Origin: RGIG8775 sp045128735
Lineage (GTDB): Bacteria; Bacillota; Clostridia; Oscillospirales; CAG-272
Assembly (NCBI GenBank): GCA_045128735.1
Contig: JBGVRT010000133.1
Span: 28,929 to 92,928, forward strand
Reading direction: 5' to 3'
DNA: 64,000 nt
Positions 7,677 to 16,149 of this stretch are shown here, one piece after another; the stretch's first letter is position 1, and each line of letters opens with the position of its first letter. The notes beneath the pieces were generated by a model. It had not been told where the DNA came from. It ran no database searches and was given only the letters and a program-made list of their open reading frames with translations. A program made the position numbers and the translations under genes.

Positions 7677-8674
7677 AAAGCATCTACCTTGCAAACCAAA
7701 ATCAGATAGACTACGTTTACTCTGAGGAGACCAAGAGCTACCTCGAACAGATTGCGGAGCTTTCAAAAACCGACTGCTACAGAAGAGACGATCTGCTTGC
7801 AAATCCCCAAAAATTTGCTGACGTGGAATACGTTTTTTCCACCTGGTCTATGCCCGCAATGACCGAGGAGGAAATAAAGAAGTGCCTTCCCTCGCTTAAG
7901 GCTGTATTTTACGGAGCAGGCTCCGTGCAAACCTTTGCGCGTCCCTTTATGGCGCGTGGAGTAAAGATATTCAGCGCGTGGGCGGCAAACGCCGTACCCG
8001 TTGCCGAGTATACGGTGGCACAGATAATCCTCGCCTGCAAAGGCTTCTTCCGCGCCTGCACTCTCGCTTCGGCTAATAAGCGCAAGGAAGCGCAAAAGCA
8101 CTCGGTCTCCTGCCCCGGCAACTACGGTTGCAAGGTTGGACTTATCGGAGTTGGAATGATAGGCAGTCTTGTTGCCGAGATGCTCAAGGCATACAATCAC
8201 AAGATTCTCGCGTTCGCCCCCTTCTGCTCGCAGGAAAAAGCCGACAAGCTTGGCGTGGAGCTTTGCTCGCTTGAACGCATTTTCTCCGAGTGTCAGGTAA
8301 TATCCAACCATCTTGCCAACAATCCACAGACCGTAGGTATGCTCAACTATGAGCTTTTCAAACTGATGAAACCCAACGCCATCTTCCTCAACACAGGTCG
8401 CGGAGCGCAGGTGGTAGAGCTCGACCTTGCCCGCGCTATGGCGGAAAAGCCCGATGCAACCGCTATTCTTGACGTTACCTTCCCCGAGCCTATTCAAGAT
8501 GGTAATCCTCTGCTTTTGCTTGAAAACGTTTATCTCACTCCACACATAGCCGGAAGTCAGGCAGACGAGGTACACCGTATGGCTGAATATATGGCAGAGG
8601 AGTTCAAGGCGTTTACAAACGGAGAACCCACAAAATACGAGGTCTCCGAAAAAATGCTTGATACAATGGCGTAA
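7673..8674 (+). CDS. D-2-hydroxyacid dehydrogenase (NAD(P)-dependent)
   Basis: A 333-residue member of the D-isomer-specific 2-hydroxyacid dehydrogenase family. The Rossmann motif GLIGVGMIG is near residue 158; the catalytic Arg lies in LNTGRGAQV, Glu in FPEPI and His in TPHIAGS. The residue after the second beta strand that is normally Asp in NAD-specific members is replaced (LAFAPFCS), so NADP(H) use is possible. It may reduce a 2-oxo acid to a hydroxy acid. It is coupled by ATGA to the AraC gene and faces away from the OYE operon, which suggests a shared pathway. Confidence 0.87.
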   Translation: MKSIYLANQNQIDYVYSEETKSYLEQIAELSKTDCYRRDDLLANPQKFADVEYVFSTWSMPAMTEEEIKKCLPSLKAVFYGAGSVQTFARPFMARGVKIFSAWAANAVPVAEYTVAQIILACKGFFRACTLASANKRKEAQKHSVSCPGNYGCKVGLIGVGMIGSLVAEMLKAYNHKILAFAPFCSQEKADKLGVELCSLERIFSECQVISNHLANNPQTVGMLNYELFKLMKPNAIFLNTGRGAQVVELDLARAMAEKPDATAILDVTFPEPIQDGNPLLLLENVYLTPHIAGSQADEVHRMAEYMAEEFKAFTNGEPTKYEVSEKMLDTMA

Positions 8675-8717
8675 ATAAAAAATATTTCAAAAATATAAAA
8701 AAGTTTTCAAAAACCTA

Positions 8718-8746
8718 TTGACAAAACAAAATAAATGTGGTAAAAT
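8718..8746 (+). promoter_or_regulatory. Promoter of the rplJ-rplL operon
   Basis: TTGACA (8718-8723), 17-base spacer and TAAAAT (8741-8746), preceded by TGTGG (extended -10). A strong promoter, as expected for ribosomal protein genes. Confidence 0.9.
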
Positions 8747-8751
8747 CACTC

Positions 8752-8896
8752 TGTTATCCAAAGACAGCAGGTTTCCGTAAAAGCAATGCTTCCCTGCCGA
8801 GGACAGATTTTAACTTTATATTTTGAGTTTTTATCTTTCCTTGCGCAAAGCTATGCTTTAACGGAGGAAAGATTTTTTTATCCTGTATTTCACATT
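8752..8896 (+). ncRNA. Ribosomal protein L10 leader RNA with attenuator hairpin
   Basis: The untranslated leader between the promoter and rplJ contains AAAGACAGCAGGTTTCCG...CCCTGCCGAGGAC (about 8760-8806), the kink-turn/stem pattern of the L10 leader found before rplJ in Bacillota. It ends with a terminator-like hairpin: ATCTTTCC (8833-8840) pairs with GGAAAGAT (8866-8873) around an inner AAAGC/GCTTT stem, followed by seven T. Free L10 or L10-L12 complex is known to bind such leaders and repress the operon; attenuation is the likely mode here. Confidence 0.85.
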
Positions 8897-8913
8897 GGGA
8901 GGTGAAAAACAAA

Positions 8914-9477
8914 ATGCCGAGCAATTCCATACTCGAACAAAAGAAAAAGCTCGTTTCCGAGCTTGCTGAGGAGATTAAAAATTCGGTAAGCGGTGTACTT
9001 GTTAACTATCAGGGTATCACCGTTGATGACGACACAAAGATGCGTAAGGCTCTCCGTGAGGCGGGTGTTAAGTACAAGGTCGTTAAGAATTCTCTTACAG
9101 GCAGAGCTTGTGACGAAGTAGGTTTTGGCGATATGAAGCAGTACCTCGTAGGTATGACAGCTATCGCTATCAGTGAGAGTGACGCAGTCGCTCCCGCAAA
9201 GGTACTCAAAGAGTACGCTGAGAAGGTTGAGTCCTTCACAATTCTTGCAGGTTACGTTGACGGTGCGGTTATCGATGCCAAGACCGTTGAGGCTCTTGCA
9301 GAGATCCCCTCGAAGGAAGTTCTTATTGCGAAGTTCCTTGGAAGCATCCAGTCTCCTCTTTACAACTTTGCATACGCTATCAAGGCTGTTGCAGACAAGA
9401 AGGCAGAGGGTGGCGAAGAGGCTCCCGCAGCAGAAGCACCCGCAGCAGAGGCAGCAGAAGCTCCTGCAGCAGAGTAA
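8914..9477 (+). CDS. rplJ: 50S ribosomal protein L10
   Basis: About 187 residues; forms the base of the L7/L12 stalk of the 50S subunit. The sequence MPSNSILEQKKKLVSELAEE, with VNYQGITVDD and the later YKVVKNSLTGRA, is typical of L10; the C-terminus is a low-complexity EAPAAEAPAAE tail longer than in most relatives. The ATG at 8914 is preferred over a GTG at 8902, because the GTG overlaps the GGGAGG ribosome site itself. rplL follows after about 108 bases. Confidence 0.95.
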   Translation: MPSNSILEQKKKLVSELAEEIKNSVSGVLVNYQGITVDDDTKMRKALREAGVKYKVVKNSLTGRACDEVGFGDMKQYLVGMTAIAISESDAVAPAKVLKEYAEKVESFTILAGYVDGAVIDAKTVEALAEIPSKEVLIAKFLGSIQSPLYNFAYAIKAVADKKAEGGEEAPAAEAPAAEAAEAPAAE

Positions 9478-9584
9478 TTTTGCACAACATTGCAGTTTAA
9501 CTGCTTAATTTTCGGGGCGCGGCTCCCCAAAAGACCGCAAAAAAATTTTTAACACACTAATTGATTATTAGGAGGATTACGAAA

Positions 9585-9956
9585 ATGGCTAATATCGCAG
9601 CTATTATTGAAGAAATCAAAGGTTTGACTATCCTTGAGCTTAACGATCTTGTTAAGGCTGTTGAGGAAGAGTTCGGTGTATCCGCAGCTGCTCCTGTTGG
9701 AGTTGTAGCTGTTGCAGGCGGTGCAGCACCCGCTGCTGAGGAGAAGACAGAGTTTGACGTTGTTCTTGCATCTGCAGGCGGCAACAAGCTCGCTGTTATC
9801 AAGGTTGTTCGTGAGATCACAGGTCTTGGTCTTAAGGACGCTAAGGACCTTGTTGAGGCAGCTCCCAAGGCTATCAAGGAAGGCGCTTCCAAGGACGAGG
9901 CAGAGGCTATCAAGAAGCAGCTTGAAGAGGCTGGCGCATCTGTTGAGCTTAAGTAA
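9585..9956 (+). CDS. rplL: 50S ribosomal protein L7/L12
   Basis: A protein of 123 residues that forms the flexible stalk recruiting translation factors. It has the N-terminal dimerisation helix (IEEIKGLTILELNDLVKAVEEEFG), an Ala/Val-rich hinge, and the C-terminal domain with KTEFDVVL, NKLAVIKVVREITGLGLKDAKDLVE and EAEAIKKQLEEAGASVELK. The start is at 9585, with AGGAGG about 9 bases upstream. The operon ends at two successive terminators. Confidence 0.97.
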   Translation: MANIAAIIEEIKGLTILELNDLVKAVEEEFGVSAAAPVGVVAVAGGAAPAAEEKTEFDVVLASAGGNKLAVIKVVREITGLGLKDAKDLVEAAPKAIKEGASKDEAEAIKKQLEEAGASVELK

Positions 9957-10019
9957 TTTAAGATTACAAACTCACACATACTTGTATAGTTTTACCTGCT
10001 GTACGGGTTGAATAACCAA

Positions 10020-10050
10020 CCGCCGCTGAGTGTTCAGCGGCGGTTTTTCT
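10020..10050 (+). terminator. Strong terminator after rplL
   Basis: A perfect 10-base stem, CCGCCGCTGA (10020-10029) with TCAGCGGCGG (10034-10043), GTGT loop, then TTTTT. Confidence 0.95.
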
Positions 10051-10063
10051 TGTATAAAAATGT

Positions 10064-10092
10064 ATGACACCAATTTATTGGTGTCATTTTTT
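10064..10092 (+). terminator. Second, backup terminator after rplL
   Basis: ATGACACCAAT (10064-10074) pairs perfectly with ATTGGTGTCAT (10077-10087) and is followed by six T. It stands 20 bases behind the first terminator. Confidence 0.85.
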
Positions 10093-10097
10093 CACAC

Positions 10098-10134
10098 AAA
10101 AAAGGGACTGATTCTAAAAAATCAACCCCTTTTT
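10098..10134 (-). terminator. Terminator of the lipoprotein gene (minus strand)
   Basis: Read on the minus strand, AAAAAGGGG...GATT pairs with AATC...CCCTTTTTT, ending in a T-run just beyond the stop codon of the gene at 10139. Confidence 0.75.
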
Positions 10135-10138
10135 ACTT

Positions 10139-11485
10139 TTACAACCCGTAAGTATCCAAATATTTTCTTATCGCTTCAAGAGGGATTACGTGGCTGTTTT
10201 CATATTCGACCGCTTCCTCCGAAAGCGTACCGCACTGTATTCCCACAAGTCCAAGCTCCATACTGAACACAGGACGTCCGCTTATCTTCACGTCGGTTTG
10301 CGCGTTATGCACCATCATATCGAATCTTATATCTCCCGCATTTGAGCCTATATCGCTATGCAAGATCCTCTCATATGTCAGCACCTCGCCAAAGCTTGGA
10401 GCAACACCGCGTTCGGTAAAGCTTGCTATAGCTATATTCTCGCCTATCTCGGGAGGCACGTTAGCCATGGGCGCAACTTCAAGCATACGCTCACCTTTCT
10501 CAAAGTAGAGAACCGCAAGATTATATCCGACACTGCTATGCTTAAGCGATGCCTTATAGGCGTGACCGTAGGAATCCAGAACAGTATAAGACACGTTTTC
10601 GTATCCCTTGCGCTTTTCAACAAGATCATCGGTAGTCAGAACGTAGTAATATCCCGACCCGTCCTTGATTATAACGCCCTCCCCTTCCTTTTCGTGGGAG
10701 GTGATCTCAATCATACCCATAACGAGAGAGGTGTAGCTTTTAGTTATAATCTTAACCGAGGTATTCGCTGCTTTAGCTTGCACCATCTGCCCCATTCTGA
10801 TATAGTCAAGGGCATAGGCGGCGTAAAGGACGATATCGTCGCTCACCTTTGTATTTTCGAAGTCAAAGCGCTGAGTACATTCGGGGTCAGTAAACCAACC
10901 GTCAAAATCGTAGCCGTCTTTCTGCGGAATTTCGGGCTCTTTTAGAAGCGTACGCCACTCCACGACCTCCATTTTCGGAGCGTCACCATTATTGAAAACG
11001 TATGTAATATTATAATAGAAGGTATTTACTCGATACGCATCGCGCGACTCGGTTACGCCCGAATATTTTACCTTGATAACCTCGAAGCTATCGCGGACGT
11101 TATCCGATATATCTGCCGAAAGCGCAAACTCGGTATTTGCGGGGATATCCGCATTAAGAGACGCCCTATAAGTGCCTACCAGCTTACCTGTGGCGTTATA
11201 AAAATCTATAACCGCCGACACCTCGTTAAGTGACGAGAGACATTTGCTGTATACGTTTATAGTGTTCGTTCTGAAAAGCGAAAATTCTTCTCCGAGTCCG
11301 TCAGGTCCTTGGGTGGTTATTTCGTAACTGTTGAGCACGAAAAACTCATCGGTTATCTCGAAGGTTTTTACGGCTTCATCCTCGGTGGTTTCAATCGGGT
11401 CAACCGGAGGTCCTCCGCACCCGAAGAGTGCACCGGCGAGGCAAAGAACACCGAGCAGTAGCAAAAAAAGCTTAATTTTCTTCAT
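10139..11485 (-). CDS. Lipoprotein with InlB-type repeat and degenerate trypsin-like (DegP-fold) domain
   Basis: 448 residues. The N-terminal signal LFLLLLGVLCLAGALFGC ends in a lipobox (LFGC), so the protein is anchored outside the membrane. Residues about 180-245 form a Listeria-Bacteroides/InlB B-repeat (GYDFDGWFTDPECTQRFDF, ending VLYAAY). The C-terminal 190 residues align by eye with HtrA-type serine proteases, but the His position reads TTDDLVE (normally NNHVV), the Asp position YNLAVLYFE (normally DLAV), and only the Ser context KISGRPVF resembles NSGGP. It is therefore probably a non-catalytic binding domain. It follows the DUF554 gene by 41 bases and is likely cotranscribed with it. 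Confidence 0.75.
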   Translation of the reverse strand: MKKIKLFLLLLGVLCLAGALFGCGGPPVDPIETTEDEAVKTFEITDEFFVLNSYEITTQGPDGLGEEFSLFRTNTINVYSKCLSSLNEVSAVIDFYNATGKLVGTYRASLNADIPANTEFALSADISDNVRDSFEVIKVKYSGVTESRDAYRVNTFYYNITYVFNNGDAPKMEVVEWRTLLKEPEIPQKDGYDFDGWFTDPECTQRFDFENTKVSDDIVLYAAYALDYIRMGQMVQAKAANTSVKIITKSYTSLVMGMIEITSHEKEGEGVIIKDGSGYYYVLTTDDLVEKRKGYENVSYTVLDSYGHAYKASLKHSSVGYNLAVLYFEKGERMLEVAPMANVPPEIGENIAIASFTERGVAPSFGEVLTYERILHSDIGSNAGDIRFDMMVHNAQTDVKISGRPVFSMELGLVGIQCGTLSEEAVEYENSHVIPLEAIRKYLDTYGL

Positions 11486-11526
11486 AATTCAAATCCCTAT
11501 TTCTTTAGTGATTTTCGCCGCATTTA

Positions 11527-12255
11527 TTACATAAAAAGGCAAAGCAACATTGGCAAGAAGATAGCGGGAATGTAATTCATCAATTTTATTTTGGTTATTC
11601 CGAGAAGATTAAGGGCTATGCCTATTATAAGCAACGAGCCTACCGCAGTCATCTCGGTTATGACCGTGGGGTTAAGCAGGGGCTGAATCCACTGCGCCAA
11701 AAGCGTTATTGCGCCTTGGTACAAAAGCACCATTACAGCCGACAGCATTACGCCGAAGCCCATAGATGCCGAAAAAACCACCGACGAAATACCGTCGAGT
11801 ATTGATTTGGCATACTGTGTGGAGTGGTCACCCGTAAGTCCGCTTTCAAGCGAGCCCGTAACTGCCATTGCGCCAACGCAGAACAGCAGCGTAGCGCTTA
11901 CGAAGCCCTGCGACACGTTACCGAAGCGGTTGCGTGTTTTCTTCTCCACGAAATCACCCAAACGCGTAATTTTTCCGTCGAGGTCAAGCAGAGTACCTAT
12001 AAGCGCGCCAAGTGCCATTGAAACGATGGTAATAAGGACGTTTTGCGCTTTTATCGCGCCTTGGATACCAATGAGCAGGACACAGAAGCCCACGCCCGTC
12101 ATAAGCGCATCCGAGATTTTTTTGCCCATTCCCTCGTCTGCGACCTCTGCTTTTTCTTTAACGGATGTAAAGCGGTGCACAAGCAATCCCACAAACGAGC
12201 CGCACATAATTGCGAGCGCATTTACAATTGCGCCCCAAAGGCTGAAATTTTCCAT
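11527..12255 (-). CDS. DUF554 family membrane protein (YdfK-like)
   Basis: A 242-residue polytopic membrane protein with about six hydrophobic segments, starting WGAIVNALAIMCGSFVGLL and containing GVGFCVLLIGIQGAI, GALIGTLLDLDGKI and a C-terminal LLIIGIALNLLGI. This is the DUF554 pattern; members are suspected transporters or channels but no substrate is established. It lies between the ftsZ hairpin and the lipoprotein gene. A -10-like TATACT stands about 30 bases before the start on the minus strand. Confidence 0.88.
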   Translation of the reverse strand: MENFSLWGAIVNALAIMCGSFVGLLVHRFTSVKEKAEVADEGMGKKISDALMTGVGFCVLLIGIQGAIKAQNVLITIVSMALGALIGTLLDLDGKITRLGDFVEKKTRNRFGNVSQGFVSATLLFCVGAMAVTGSLESGLTGDHSTQYAKSILDGISSVVFSASMGFGVMLSAVMVLLYQGAITLLAQWIQPLLNPTVITEMTAVGSLLIIGIALNLLGITKIKLMNYIPAIFLPMLLCLFM

Positions 12256-12303
12256 TTTATTTTCCTGTTTCCAATTCTGAGGTCATACTCAGTATACATA
12301 CCC

Positions 12304-12347
12304 AAAGACTTCGGGCAAAAGCTTTTACGCACCCGCCCGAAGTCTTT
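12304..12347 (-). terminator. Hairpin behind ftsZ, probable terminator
   Basis: Perfect 13-base arms AAAGACTTCGGGC (12304-12316) and GCCCGAAGTCTTT (12335-12347). The following T-run on the minus strand is short, so termination may be partial and some readthrough into the DUF554 gene is possible. Confidence 0.65.
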
Positions 12348-12353
12348 AATTAT

Positions 12354-13568
12354 TTACTTTTTGAAAGCGCCCCAAAGATTGTTGAAGTCGATGTTTCCGG
12401 TTGTCTCCACCGTCTTTCTGACGGGCTCAGCCGGCTTTTCAACTACAACGGGCTCGGGAATCTCCTCAACAACGGGCTCGAGTTCCTCAACCACCTCTAC
12501 GGCAGGAGCGGGCTCCACAGCCGCAACAACGGGCTCGGGCTTTGCTTCAACCTGAACGGGAGTGGCGATAGGCTCATATGCCGCCTGATTCTTGTAGTAG
12601 GGATCGTCGGGCTTTCTGGAGAAGCCTGTTGCGATAATAGTTATCTTCATCTCGTCGTCAAGGTTGGGGTCAAACGCAACACCCCAGATAACGTTTGCAT
12701 CGGGGCTTGCTTCATCAGCAACCATAGTAGACGCGAGGTCGATATCCTCAAGCTGAATATCGGGCGATGCCGTGATATTGATAAGAATACCTGTTGCGCC
12801 CTTGATGGAAGTTTCAAGAAGTGGGCTGGCGATAGCCATACGAGCCGCATTCTCTGCCTTGTCCTTACCCTTTGCCGAACCGACACCCATATGAGCGTAG
12901 CCCGCGTCCTTCATAACCGAGGTTACGTCAGCGAAGTCAAGGTTTATGTACGCAGTACCGTTGATAAGCTCAGAGATACTCTGAACACCGCGGCGAAGCA
13001 CGTCGTCGGCAATCTCAAATGCGTTGGCAAGTGTTATGCGTGTATCGGAAACCTGCTTAAGTCTCTCGTTGGGGATAACGACGATAGCGTCAACGTGCTT
13101 GCTGAGCTCTTCGATTCCCTTATCTGCCTGAAGCATTCTTCTCTTACCCTCAAAGCCGAAGGGCTTTGTTACGATTGCAACGGTAAGGATATCAGCCTCC
13201 TTAGAAGCGCGTGCAACCACGGGAGCCGCACCCGTTCCCGTTCCGCCGCCCATACCTGCGGTAATGAACACCATATCCGCACCGTCGAGCATTTCCTTTA
13301 TCTCATCTATAGACTCCTCAGCCGCGCGCTTACCGATCTCGGGATTTGCACCTGCGCCGAAGCCCTTTGTTATTTTTTCGCCGATTGCGATCTGATGAGC
13401 CGCAGACGACTGATTGAGAACCTGAACGTCGGTATTTACCGCGATAAACTCCACGCCCTGGATCTTGGACGCGATCATTCTCTCAACCGCGTTGTTTCCG
13501 CCGCCGCCGACACCTATGACCTTAATATTAACTCCGCTTGTAAAGCTGTTGTCGAATTCAAAGTTCAT
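12354..13568 (-). CDS. ftsZ: Cell division protein FtsZ
   Basis: A tubulin-like GTPase of about 404 residues that assembles the Z-ring. The GTP-binding signature GGGTGTGAAPVVA is near residue 107; the N-terminal IKVIGVGGGGNNAV and the T7-loop region (NLDFADVTSVM) are present. After the globular core a long Pro/Glu/Val linker leads to a C-terminal GNIDFNNLWGAFKK, where the usual FtsA/SepF-binding peptide sits. The start is the ATG at 13568 with GGAGGAAG upstream; the ATG at 13583 overlaps that ribosome site. It has its own promoter and is separated from murG by a terminator. Confidence 0.96.
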   Translation of the reverse strand: MNFEFDNSFTSGVNIKVIGVGGGGNNAVERMIASKIQGVEFIAVNTDVQVLNQSSAAHQIAIGEKITKGFGAGANPEIGKRAAEESIDEIKEMLDGADMVFITAGMGGGTGTGAAPVVARASKEADILTVAIVTKPFGFEGKRRMLQADKGIEELSKHVDAIVVIPNERLKQVSDTRITLANAFEIADDVLRRGVQSISELINGTAYINLDFADVTSVMKDAGYAHMGVGSAKGKDKAENAARMAIASPLLETSIKGATGILINITASPDIQLEDIDLASTMVADEASPDANVIWGVAFDPNLDDEMKITIIATGFSRKPDDPYYKNQAAYEPIATPVQVEAKPEPVVAAVEPAPAVEVVEELEPVVEEIPEPVVVEKPAEPVRKTVETTGNIDFNNLWGAFKK

Positions 13569-13635
13569 GTAAACTTCCTCCATAATTTATTTCAATATTT
13601 GCTGTTTGCAATATATGTATACCACTATATATAAT

Positions 13636-13664
13636 ATAATAATATATTTTTGCAAATTTTGCAA
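13636..13664 (-). promoter_or_regulatory. Candidate ftsZ promoter
   Basis: On the minus strand TTGCAA (13659-13664), 17 bases, TATTAT (13636-13641). A second -10-like TATACA occurs nearer the gene in GTGGTATACA. The surrounding region is very A+T rich, so the exact start is uncertain. Confidence 0.5.
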
Positions 13665-13706
13665 TAGTTTTTTGAAAATTTTTATAAGAAATTCACATCT
13701 TTTTTC

Positions 13707-13745
13707 AAAAAAACGCAAAATCCCGCTTTTTGGGGGGATTTTGCG
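13707..13745 (-). terminator. Terminator at the end of the dcw operon (after murG)
   Basis: CGCAAAATCCC (13714-13724) pairs perfectly with GGGATTTTGCG (13735-13745); on the minus strand it is followed by seven T. It separates murG from ftsZ. Confidence 0.85.
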
Positions 13746-13757
13746 CTTGATTTTCTC

Positions 13758-14882
13758 TTATTTTTTATTTTTTTTGGCTTCGATGAGCTTCATTACTTCG
13801 TCGAAGATGACCTTATTCGCGTCAAGTCTCGCAAACTGTTTTATGTTATTTTCAAGCTCACCGCGTTTTTCGGCATCGCCAAGCAGATTTTCTATCTCCG
13901 CCCATAGCGAGTCGGCACTTGCGTCCTTTTCCTCCATAAGTACAGCGGCGTTTGCGTCGGCAAGCACCTTGGCGTTTTTATATTGGTGATTATCCACCAC
14001 GTTGGGAGACGGTATCATAATTGCCGCTTTACCCATCATTGAAAGCTCCGAGACGGTCATTGCACCCGCGCGACAGACCACCACGTCAGCCGCCGCCATT
14101 TTTTCGTGCATATCGTAGATATACTCGGCAAGCTCGGCATTTTTCACTTTGTCACCGCCAAGCGCGTTGAAGCGTTCAAGGCTTTCGGCATAATTACGCG
14201 AGCCTGCGGCGTGAAGAAGCTTTATATCCTTTCTTGAGCCCAGATACTTTGTCATAAGCTCGACCGCCACTTGATTAAGGTATTCGGCTCCGCCGCTTCC
14301 GCCGTAGGAAAGGACAAAAAGCTCGCCATCCTTAAGACCGATTTTAGCTCTTGCCGCATCTTTATCCATATTTCCGAATGCAGTTCTAAGCGGATTTCCC
14401 ACCTGCAAAACCTTATCTTTTCTCTTTAAGAAGTCCGCGGTTCTCGCAAAATTAACAAGTATTTTATCAACACTATTTTGCAACATTTTTACTGCCATTC
14501 CGGGAATTGCATTGGACTCGTGCACCGCGCAAGGAACCTTCATCATTGCCGCCGCGCGGAGAATTGGCCAGCAGGCGTAGCCGCCCGTGCCGATTACAAC
14601 GTCGGGCTTAAACTCCTTTATTATCTTCTTTGCAAGGAAGGGCGATATCTGCGACATTATGATTGCCTTGATATTGGTGGGCGACAGCGAGCGTCTTATG
14701 CCCTCCGATTTAACGAATTTTATCTCGTAGCCCTCGCGCGGAACGAGCTTGCCCTCCTGCCCTTTTTTTGTTCCTACGAAAAGTATTTCGGCATCGGAAA
14801 TATTCTCTTTTATTGTGTTTGCAATGGCGATTGCGGGGTTAATGTGACCGCCTGTACCGCCGCAGGTCATTATTACTCTCAT
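13758..14882 (-). CDS. murG: UDP-GlcNAc:lipid I GlcNAc transferase MurG
   Basis: 374 residues, close to the family norm. It adds GlcNAc to undecaprenyl-PP-MurNAc-pentapeptide at the inner membrane face, making lipid II. The glycine-rich MTCGGTGGHINPA at residues 5-17, VLSYGGSGGAEYLNQ near 190 and CRAGAMTVSELSMMGKAAIMIP near 265-285 are the diagnostic motifs. GAGGACTAAAA precedes the ATG. It is the last gene of the operon, 9 bases behind ftsW. Confidence 0.96.
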   Translation of the reverse strand: MRVIMTCGGTGGHINPAIAIANTIKENISDAEILFVGTKKGQEGKLVPREGYEIKFVKSEGIRRSLSPTNIKAIIMSQISPFLAKKIIKEFKPDVVIGTGGYACWPILRAAAMMKVPCAVHESNAIPGMAVKMLQNSVDKILVNFARTADFLKRKDKVLQVGNPLRTAFGNMDKDAARAKIGLKDGELFVLSYGGSGGAEYLNQVAVELMTKYLGSRKDIKLLHAAGSRNYAESLERFNALGGDKVKNAELAEYIYDMHEKMAAADVVVCRAGAMTVSELSMMGKAAIMIPSPNVVDNHQYKNAKVLADANAAVLMEEKDASADSLWAEIENLLGDAEKRGELENNIKQFARLDANKVIFDEVMKLIEAKKNKK

Positions 14883-14891
14883 TTTTAGTCC

Positions 14892-16136
14892 TCATTTCTT
14901 TATTCTGCTGTAACGCGATATATTGAGCAAAATTCCCATTTCAAAAATTTGCAGGGCAAGCGATGTACCGCCCGAGCTAAAAAACGGCAAGGAAATTCCC
15001 GTATTGGGCATTGAGTTGGTTACTACGGCTATATTCAGCGCGGCTTGAAGCCCCAGCTTAACGGTAAGACCCATTACTGCAAGAGCGCCGAATTTATTTG
15101 GCACGTGCATAGCGATTTTCATTCCGCGCCACACAGCAAGCGCAAACAGCGCGATAACGGCGAATGCCCCGAAGAAGCCGAGCTCCTCGCAGATTATCGT
15201 AAACACAAAATCGTTTTGCGGCTGTGACACGTACCCAAATTTTTGCAGGCTGTTGAAAAGTCCGCGCCCGAAAAAGCCGCCCGAGCCGATGGCGTAAAGA
15301 CCTTGCAGGGTTTGCCACGCCTCGCCCAGCGGGTCTACGGTATCTATGTTGAGCCAGGTATTTACCCGTGTTTGCGCGTAATCCGAGACGAGAATAAGTC
15401 CCGTACCCGCAAGTGCCACCGCACCTCCCATTGCCGCGATATACTTCATTCTTGTGCCGCCCACAAGCATTACGCAAGCTCCGAGCATTGCTATAATCAT
15501 CAATCCCGAAATATGCTTTTCAAGCGCAACAAGCACGCAGACCGCACCGATTATCGCCCCCGGAACAAGTACGCCGCAACGAAAGCTTCCGCCTTTTCTG
15601 TCTTTGGAGCTTATTTCCTCGCTATGTTCGGAGAGATAGCGCGCAAGCATAAGCACGACCGCCATTTTTGCTATTTCCGAGGGTTGGACGGTAAGGGGGC
15701 CAATGCGTATCCACCGCTGTGCGCCTCCGCCCACAGTTCCGATAACCAAAACGAGCGCAAGCAAGCCGAGAGTTGCGATATATGCTATCTTTGCAAAACG
15801 ATACCAAAAGGACAGCGTTGCTCTGTGCACAAACACCGCGGTAATTGCCACGCTGACCGCGGCAAAAGCCGCATACCTTACAAGGAAATAAGTGCGGTCA
15901 TTATACATTTGCTCAGCATAGACACAGCTTGCACTGTAGTTCATCAGCATACCAAATAAAAGCAATATAATACAGTATACCGCAAACCTCACGTCAATTT
16001 TGCCGCGCAGGTCGCCTTTATTTGTTTCTTTGAATATTTTATGGAAAATATTGCTTTTTTTGACTTGTTTATTTTTTATTCCTTTTCTTTCGACATCAGA
16101 GCTTTTTTCATTCTTACGCATCTGATGACCGACCAA
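14892..16136 (-). CDS. ftsW: SEDS peptidoglycan polymerase/division protein FtsW
   Basis: A polytopic SEDS protein that polymerises glycan strands together with a class B PBP at the septum. Signature segments are GGGAQRWIRIGPLTVQPSEI and, near the C-terminus, NTGISLPFFSSGGTSL. The most plausible start is a TTG at 16136 with GGAGG 7 bases upstream, giving 414 residues; the ATG at 16121 is an alternative. That ribosome site lies immediately behind the mraY stop codon. In most relatives murD sits between mraY and ftsW; here they are adjacent. Confidence 0.93.
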   Translation of the reverse strand: MVGHQMRKNEKSSDVERKGIKNKQVKKSNIFHKIFKETNKGDLRGKIDVRFAVYCIILLLFGMLMNYSASCVYAEQMYNDRTYFLVRYAAFAAVSVAITAVFVHRATLSFWYRFAKIAYIATLGLLALVLVIGTVGGGAQRWIRIGPLTVQPSEIAKMAVVLMLARYLSEHSEEISSKDRKGGSFRCGVLVPGAIIGAVCVLVALEKHISGLMIIAMLGACVMLVGGTRMKYIAAMGGAVALAGTGLILVSDYAQTRVNTWLNIDTVDPLGEAWQTLQGLYAIGSGGFFGRGLFNSLQKFGYVSQPQNDFVFTIICEELGFFGAFAVIALFALAVWRGMKIAMHVPNKFGALAVMGLTVKLGLQAALNIAVVTNSMPNTGISLPFFSSGGTSLALQIFEMGILLNISRYSRIKK

Positions 16137-16149
16137 TCTGATACCTCCG

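Noticed and set aside
10358..10945. A 195-codon plus-strand frame inside the lipoprotein gene.
   Set aside because: Antisense shadow without ribosome site or family features; the minus-strand gene has a signal peptide, a lipobox and a terminator.
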